Positions 13,721 through 18,116 of a DNA stretch of 18,116 nt are shown in pieces. Position 1 is the stretch's first letter. Every line of letters begins with the position of its first letter. A program made the translations under genes and the position numbers. Source of the stretch: Oscillospiraceae bacterium (GTDB lineage: Bacteria; Bacillota; Clostridia; Oscillospirales; Oscillospiraceae). The stretch covers positions 1-18,116 of the forward strand of contig JAIEFH010000266.1 in the NCBI GenBank assembly GCA_029067025.1. The letters run 5' to 3'. The notes beneath the pieces are model-generated. The model saw only the letters and a list, made by a program, of their open reading frames with translations. It did not search any database and had not been told where the DNA came from.

Positions 13721-15966
13721 TCGCGTTGACCCTGAATCCCCGCGTTCCAGCTCAAAACAGTCTCCCGCAGCCCGTCCAGATCCAGCACGCCATAGGCGAA
13801 GCCCTTCTTCACCAGCTCCTCGGGAAGATACTCGTCGTACTTGTCGAACAGGGGCAGCTCCTTGTCGTAGACCAGCTCCAGCGGGTCGATGGGCTTGCGG
13901 ATCTCCTCGGACACCACGCGGAAAAAGGTGTCCTCGTCCACCTTCATGGTGAACTGCATATAGTAGGGCCGGGCGGAGTCAAAGTTCTTCAGCCCCAAGC
14001 GGTCGGCGCATTTGATCTTCAAGAACCGCTCCAGGGCCAGGAACGCGTAAGTCCCCACCCAGGGCAGCAGGCACCACATATTGCCGCCCAGGTTGAGCAG
14101 GGGTTTTTCGGCGGTGCCGGAGCGGCCAGCGGTGAACCGGGCGTTCTCCAGCCGGGCCACCGCGTTTTTCATCAGATAAGGGTACTGCTTGTCCTCCCGG
14201 AGAACCTGCCGCATCCGCCGGAGGATCTTGGTGTGCAGGTCGCCGGGGCACAGCCCGAAGTAGGCGGGAATACTGCCCTTCACCTGCTCGCAGTACACCA
14301 GGTGGCGCTTGCGGTCGATGTCCAGCACCACCCAGACGTGGCCCGCCAGGGCCAGCTTCTCCCCCACCGGGGGCGGCAGCACCACCGTGCCCAGCTCCTG
14401 GGCCTCACTGCGGACGGTGTACTCCTCGTTTTCCTGGAACACGCCGTAGAACTTGAAGGAATTCACCACCCGCTCCCCCGCCAGGCCCACGATCAAGCCG
14501 CCTTGCTCGGTGCGCTGGATGTGGTCGGTCTGGATGAGGTGGCGCAGCAGCGCCCTGTAGTCCTCCTGGGTCACCCGGTGGAAATAGCGCAGCCGCAGCA
14601 CCTGATCCGCCAGCGCCCGGGGGGACAGCTCGCCGCAGGACGCCAGGGTGGACATGGTCTGGTGGTACAGCAGGCTGTAGGGCAGGCGGTCCAGCCGGGG
14701 CGGCTCCACCCAGCGCTCCTCCAAATAGAGCTGCACCAGCGCGATGCCCTGGATCAGCGACCAGGGGATGGTGGCGGGCAGCATGGCCCTGGCTTCCGGC
14801 TCGTCCTCCCGCATGACGAACCACATCTCCGGCGGCAGCTCCCGCCGCCCGGTGCGGCCCATGCGCTGCAAAAAGGAGGACACCGTCCAGGGCGCGTCGA
14901 TCTGGAAGGCCCGCTCCAGCCGCCCGATGTCGATGCCCAGCTCCAGGGTGGCGGTGGTGACGGTGGTCATCCGCTGGGACTCGTCCTTCATCACGTCCTC
15001 CGCCGTCTCCCGGTAGGAGGCGGACAGGTTGCCGTGGTGGATGAGGAAGCGGTCGGGCTCATGGTTGCGCTCGCAGTACTGCCGCAGGGTGGTGGTGACC
15101 GTCTCGCACTCCTCCCGGGAGTTGACAAAGACCAGGCACTTTTTGCCCCTGGTGTGCTCGAAGATATAGCCCAGCCCAGGGTCGGCGTTGTCGGGTGCCT
15201 GGTCGGTCTTTTCCTCCAGCACCGGCAGGGCGTCGATGTCCGTCCGGTCCTCCCCGGCCTGCACGTTCTTCACATAGAAGTGCTCCATGCTCAGCCGCCA
15301 CTTGGCGCCCTTGGCCTCGATCTTGGGAATGATGGTGCCCCGCCCGGTGCCCATGGCCAGGAACTCCCCCGTCTTTTCCGGCTCGCCCATGGTGGCGGAC
15401 AGGCCGATGCGCCGGGGGGTGACCCCCGCCAGCCGGGACAGCCGCTCGATGAGGCACAGGGTCTGCCCGCCCCGGTCCCCTCGCAGGAGGGAATGCACCT
15501 CGTCGATGACCACAAAGCGCAGGTCGCCGAACAGGTGGGGGATGGCGGCGTGCTTGTGCAGCAGCATGGCCTCCAGCGATTCCGGGGTGATCTGGAGGAT
15601 GCCGGAGGGGTGCTTCATCAGCTTGGCCTTGTGGCTCTGGGCCACGTCGCCGTGCCAGTGCCAGACGGGGATGTCCGCCTCCTCGCACAGGTCGCCCAGG
15701 CGGGAAAACTGGTCGTTGATGAGGGCCTTCAGCGGGCCGATGTAGAGACAGCCCACCGAGGAGGGCGGGTTCTCGGAGAACAGAGTGATGATGGGGAAGA
15801 ACGCCGCCTCGGTCTTGCCGGAGGCGGTGGACGCGGTCAGAAGCACGTGGTCATCGGTGTTGAAAATGGCGTTGGCGGCGGCCACCTGGATGGCCCGCAG
15901 ATTTTCCCAGCCGTTGCGGTAGATGTACTCCTGCACAAAGGGGGCGTAGCGTTCAAAGATACCCAT
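13717..15966 (-). CDS. Lhr/BrxHI-like DEVH-box helicase
   Basis: This 749-residue protein is a superfamily 2 helicase. Visible motifs are ASTASGKT (45-52, Walker A), GPLKALINDQ (77-86), ITPESLEAM (126-134), VVIDEVHSL (152-160, motif II as DEVH), LSATMG (189-194), CLVFVNSREE (278-287), TATLELGIDIG (339-349) and QRMGRTGRR (368-376). The Lhr-type order and the DEVH/QRMGRTGRR signatures match the helicases called BrxHI in some BREX systems, which have a similar length. The C-terminal half (about 390-749) probably includes a winged helix and a family-specific domain. It should use ATP to translocate on or unwind nucleic acid. AAAGGAG lies 6 bases before the ATG. It is in line with a BrxD-like ATPase and a TerB-C protein, with a GNAT gene inserted between. 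Confidence 0.9.
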   Translation of the reverse strand: MGIFERYAPFVQEYIYRNGWENLRAIQVAAANAIFNTDDHVLLTASTASGKTEAAFFPIITLFSENPPSSVGCLYIGPLKALINDQFSRLGDLCEEADIPVWHWHGDVAQSHKAKLMKHPSGILQITPESLEAMLLHKHAAIPHLFGDLRFVVIDEVHSLLRGDRGGQTLCLIERLSRLAGVTPRRIGLSATMGEPEKTGEFLAMGTGRGTIIPKIEAKGAKWRLSMEHFYVKNVQAGEDRTDIDALPVLEEKTDQAPDNADPGLGYIFEHTRGKKCLVFVNSREECETVTTTLRQYCERNHEPDRFLIHHGNLSASYRETAEDVMKDESQRMTTVTTATLELGIDIGRLERAFQIDAPWTVSSFLQRMGRTGRRELPPEMWFVMREDEPEARAMLPATIPWSLIQGIALVQLYLEERWVEPPRLDRLPYSLLYHQTMSTLASCGELSPRALADQVLRLRYFHRVTQEDYRALLRHLIQTDHIQRTEQGGLIVGLAGERVVNSFKFYGVFQENEEYTVRSEAQELGTVVLPPPVGEKLALAGHVWVVLDIDRKRHLVYCEQVKGSIPAYFGLCPGDLHTKILRRMRQVLREDKQYPYLMKNAVARLENARFTAGRSGTAEKPLLNLGGNMWCLLPWVGTYAFLALERFLKIKCADRLGLKNFDSARPYYMQFTMKVDEDTFFRVVSEEIRKPIDPLELVYDKELPLFDKYDEYLPEELVKKGFAYGVLDLDGLRETVLSWNAGIQGQRD

Positions 15967-16004
15967 AGGGCACTCCTTTTATAATCTTTCGACAAACGGG
16001 AATT

Positions 16005-16460
16005 TTATTTAGGCAAATTCATTACCATACACTCATCAGACTTACAAAACCCAAGTGATTCATATAGCGCTCTTCCTAAGTCCGTAGCATCTAAGCTGAT
16101 TTCTGTAATCCCTTTTTCCTTAGCCTCGTCAATTAACATCCCCACAAGCTTACGTGCAATACCTTTCCTTCGATAGTCTGCCCTTGTGTATACATTCATA
16201 AGATGTGCCCTTTTTCCTGTGGGATGCGACAATGTTGGCATAACCTCGATGTACGATATGCTCGCGCAGCCTACGGCCATGCCGTCCTGCTCCGCGACCA
16301 CCGTTGTCTGATCCCCTTCCAAAAAGTAGCGTTTGCTCCTTTCGATCAGCTCGTCTGAAAAACGATGATCGTCCGAAAGACCGTTCACCCTTCGGATCGT
16401 CTCGAGCCGAACGGCCATAAGGATCTCTATATCGTCTTTTGTCGTTATCCTGTATTCCAT
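16005..16460 (-). CDS. GNAT family N-acetyltransferase
   Basis: This 151-residue protein has a complete GNAT fold signature. A start near EYRITTKDDIEILMAVR is followed by the acetyl-CoA loop YRRKGIARKL and a closing ALYESLGF motif. The family transfers acetyl from acetyl-CoA to amines; the substrate is not readable. I place the start at ATG 16460, with GGAGG 6 bases upstream; a longer frame to 16565 would overlap the upstream ATPase gene. Only 13 bases separate it from that gene's stop. By hand count 16021-16440 is about 47% GC, against about 63% in a sampled stretch of the adjacent helicase, and the codon choice is more AT-rich. This suggests separate acquisition and insertion into the operon. 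Confidence 0.88.
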   Translation of the reverse strand: MEYRITTKDDIEILMAVRLETIRRVNGLSDDHRFSDELIERSKRYFLEGDQTTVVAEQDGMAVGCASISYIEVMPTLSHPTGKRAHLMNVYTRADYRRKGIARKLVGMLIDEAKEKGITEISLDATDLGRALYESLGFCKSDECMVMNLPK

Positions 16461-16473
16461 CTTTGTCCTCCGT

Positions 16474-17787
16474 TCACAGCTCAAATTCCGCGAACTGCTC
16501 CTGTGTGGCCGCCTCCTGCACCGCGTTCTGGGCGTAGGTAAACTCCCCACTGCCCAGCAGCTCACGCACCTTCACCTCCGGGTTCTGGTAGACAATATCC
16601 AGCACCTCGATGAAATCCCGGATGACCTCCCGTGGCGTGATGTGGGCGTCCGCGCCGATGCGCCCGAACTCGATCTCGATGAAGTCCGCCATGTCCTGCT
16701 GCTTGACGATCTGGGGGTATTCATACAGCCCCGCGTGGATGTCCGCCAGCTTCTCCACCAGAATCAGCATCTCCTCCGGGGTGAGGGGCTGGAGCCGGAT
16801 CACCGGGGACAGCAGGTCCTTATGGGTGCCGGAGAAGCGCCCCTCCGCCAGCCGGGAGCGCAGGGCCTCGTAGCTGTACACGCCCCGACGGGGATCCTCC
16901 ATGCACTGGGGCGTGCCGCACAGGATGACGCCCAGGTGCTGGGCCTTGCCCTGCATGGTGTCGTTGTACATGGTGAGGATTTTTTCGTAATTATACTGCC
17001 GGGTGATGGCGTTGGGGATTTTGTAGATATTCACCAGCTCGTCGATGAGGATGAGCATCCCGGCGTAGTTTGCCTGCTTTAAGAAGCAGGCGAACAGCTT
17101 CAGGTATTCATACCAGTCGTCGTCGGTGATGACGATGTTCACCCCCAGCTCCTGCCGGGCCTCGGTCTTAGTGGCGTACTCCCCCCGGAACCACTTGAGC
17201 ACCTTGGCCTTTGTCTCATCGTCGCCGGAGAGGTGTGCCCGGTAGTAGAGGGTGAGCAGCCGGGCAAAGTCGAAGCCGTGGACCATTTCGTTGAGGGAAC
17301 CGATCACGGCGGAGATCTGCTTTTCCACCAGCGGGGCCAGCCCCGGGTCGGTGATGCCAAGCTCAGAGGAAGCCATGACCTCCTGCTGCACGCCGCTGAT
17401 CCAGCGGTCCAGGATCAGGGACAGCGCGCCGCCCTCCGGCTTCGTCTTGGTGGACATATTGCGGACCAGTTCCTTGTAGGTGGCCAGCCCCTGGCCCCGG
17501 GTGCCCTGGAGCCGCCGCTCCGGGGAGAGGTCGGCGTCCACCACCACGAAATCCTTCGCCATGACGTAATTGCGGATTGTCTGCAGCAAAAAGCTCTTGC
17601 CGCTGCCGTACTTACCCACAATGAAGCGGAAGGAGGCCCCGCCGTCGGCGATGATGTCCACGTCGTGGAGGAGGGCGTCGATCTCGGCCTTCCGGCCCAC
17701 GGTGACATAGGGCAGGCCAACACGGGGCACAACGCCGCCTTTCAGGGAATTGATTAACGTTTGGGCGATCCGTCTGGGTATTTTCAT
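16474..17787 (-). CDS. BrxD-like P-loop ATPase
   Basis: This 437-residue protein is an AAA-type/P-loop ATPase. Walker A is IVGKYGSGKSF (56-66), Walker B is LILIDELVN (245-253), and VILCGTPQ (287-294) sits where a sensor residue is expected. The C-terminal ITPREVIRDFIEVLDIV (383-399) and the opening RRIAQTLINSLKGGVVPRVG match, as I recall them, the DUF2791/BrxD family of BREX-associated ATPases, and the length agrees. Its role in BREX-like systems is not settled; energy-driven loading on DNA is a common proposal. Its ATG overlaps the stop of the TerB-C gene as ATGA, so the two are translationally coupled. The Lhr-type helicase follows after the inserted GNAT gene. Confidence 0.87.
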   Translation of the reverse strand: MKIPRRIAQTLINSLKGGVVPRVGLPYVTVGRKAEIDALLHDVDIIADGGASFRFIVGKYGSGKSFLLQTIRNYVMAKDFVVVDADLSPERRLQGTRGQGLATYKELVRNMSTKTKPEGGALSLILDRWISGVQQEVMASSELGITDPGLAPLVEKQISAVIGSLNEMVHGFDFARLLTLYYRAHLSGDDETKAKVLKWFRGEYATKTEARQELGVNIVITDDDWYEYLKLFACFLKQANYAGMLILIDELVNIYKIPNAITRQYNYEKILTMYNDTMQGKAQHLGVILCGTPQCMEDPRRGVYSYEALRSRLAEGRFSGTHKDLLSPVIRLQPLTPEEMLILVEKLADIHAGLYEYPQIVKQQDMADFIEIEFGRIGADAHITPREVIRDFIEVLDIVYQNPEVKVRELLGSGEFTYAQNAVQEAATQEQFAEFEL

Positions 17788-18116
17788 GGGTGTACCATCT
17801 CTTTCAAATCGTCAATATAATCTTCGATCAACTGGGGGCCGTCGTCAATCACGGTGTCCAGAAAGGTATCGTACAGCTTTTCGTTGACCCCGTCCACCAG
17901 GACGGACAGCAGATGCCCTTCCCCCTGCACCCAGCCGGTGTCCCCGCCATACAGCAGGCATTGCAGCAGGCGGTATTCCGGGGGGCTCAAGGGGGTATCG
18001 CCGCCCTGGCCGACAGGCGGCGCGGCCGGGGCGGATTCCACCTGGGGCGGGGCCAGCAGGGAGAGCTGCTCCGGCTCCTGTTCCCGGGGGGCGGGCTCCT
18101 CCGGGATGTCCATCTC
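17784..18116 (-). CDS. TerB-C domain protein, C-terminal part (partial)
   Basis: The frame is open to the window edge and only the last 110 residues or so are visible. A Pro/Ala/Glu-rich linker (PEEPAPREQEPEQLSLLAPP and following) leads into LSPPEYRLLQCLLYGG and VLVDGVNEKLYDTFLDTVID, then ends IEDYIDDLKEMV. The 'VLVD-x-(I/V)NEKL-D' and 'IEDYxDDL' elements are characteristic of the TerB-C domain, usually found at the end of large proteins that also hold TerB-N. These proteins are linked to Ter stress and defence systems in the literature. The ATG at 18113 is likely internal, since family members are several hundred residues long. Its stop overlaps the BrxD-like start by four bases. Confidence 0.75.
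   Translation of the reverse strand, partial: EMDIPEEPAPREQEPEQLSLLAPPQVESAPAAPPVGQGGDTPLSPPEYRLLQCLLYGGDTGWVQGEGHLLSVLVDGVNEKLYDTFLDTVIDDGPQLIEDYIDDLKEMVHP

Noticed and set aside
480..15984. Very long open frames opposite the GH3, reductase, GH36, GH13 and helicase genes (for example 480-2063 +, 2969-5365 -, 5505-7754 -, 13705-15984 +)
   Set aside because: Their translations are rich in Gly, His, Val, Leu and Arg with no recognisable motif, and each lies antisense to a well-identified gene. High GC keeps such shadow frames open. Only the last 40 residues of the 2969-5365 frame look coding.
13175..16001. The 10-mer ACAAACGGGA occurring ahead of both the lysis genes (13175) and the helicase (15992)
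   Set aside because: Ten-base matches are expected many times by chance in 18 kb, and the surrounding bases differ.
1..18116. CRISPR arrays, tRNA or rRNA genes, insertion sequences
   Set aside because: No regularly spaced repeats, no cloverleaf-like sequence and no transposase frame were seen on reading both strands.

Overview
The window looks like chromosomal DNA from a high-GC (clearly above 60% by eye) gut-type Firmicute, probably of the Oscillospiraceae (Flavonifractor/Lawsonibacter-like). Support for this is inference: strong AGGAGG-type ribosome sites, cytoplasmic glycosidases paired with a GPH sugar symporter, Fe-S aldo/keto reductases, and a TerB/BrxD-like/Lhr-helicase gene set. No rRNA, tRNA, CRISPR array, insertion sequence or integrase is visible.

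Region 1 (1-627): the last codons of an unidentified gene, then a stand-alone CheY-like receiver. A perfect 22-bp palindrome lies between this gene and the convergent GH3 gene.

Region 2 (627-11238): a carbohydrate locus built around a divergent promoter pair at 3124-3207. Leftward lies a GH3 beta-glycosidase, preceded by the leftover 3' end of a lost gene. Rightward lies a tight five-gene operon: two aldo/keto reductases with C-terminal 4Fe-4S modules, a GH36 alpha-galactosidase, a GPH-family sugar:cation symporter and a GH13 alpha-glucosidase. None of the enzymes has a signal peptide, so the likely scheme is import of small alpha-galactosides or alpha-glucosides followed by cytoplasmic hydrolysis. 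The reductases would add a redox step of unknown substrate. The second reductase lacks the usual catalytic Tyr and Lys.

Region 3 (11296-13232): an acylphosphatase gene with its own promoter, then a compact phage-type lysis cassette on the minus strand (XhlA-like membrane protein, r1t-type holin, CHAP-like endolysin). The cassette sits between two strong intrinsic terminators, with no other phage gene nearby.

Region 4 (13237-18116): minus-strand genes reading toward the lysis cassette. They encode a TerB-C protein (only its C-terminus is in the window), a BrxD-like P-loop ATPase, a GNAT acetyltransferase, an Lhr/BrxHI-like DEVH helicase, and a small zinc-ribbon protein with its own promoter. 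TerB-C, the BrxD-like ATPase and the Lhr-like helicase resemble BREX-type and Ter-associated DNA-processing or defence modules. The lower-GC GNAT gene appears to be a later insertion into that operon. This module, together with the lysis genes it points at, is the best candidate here for an undescribed system.
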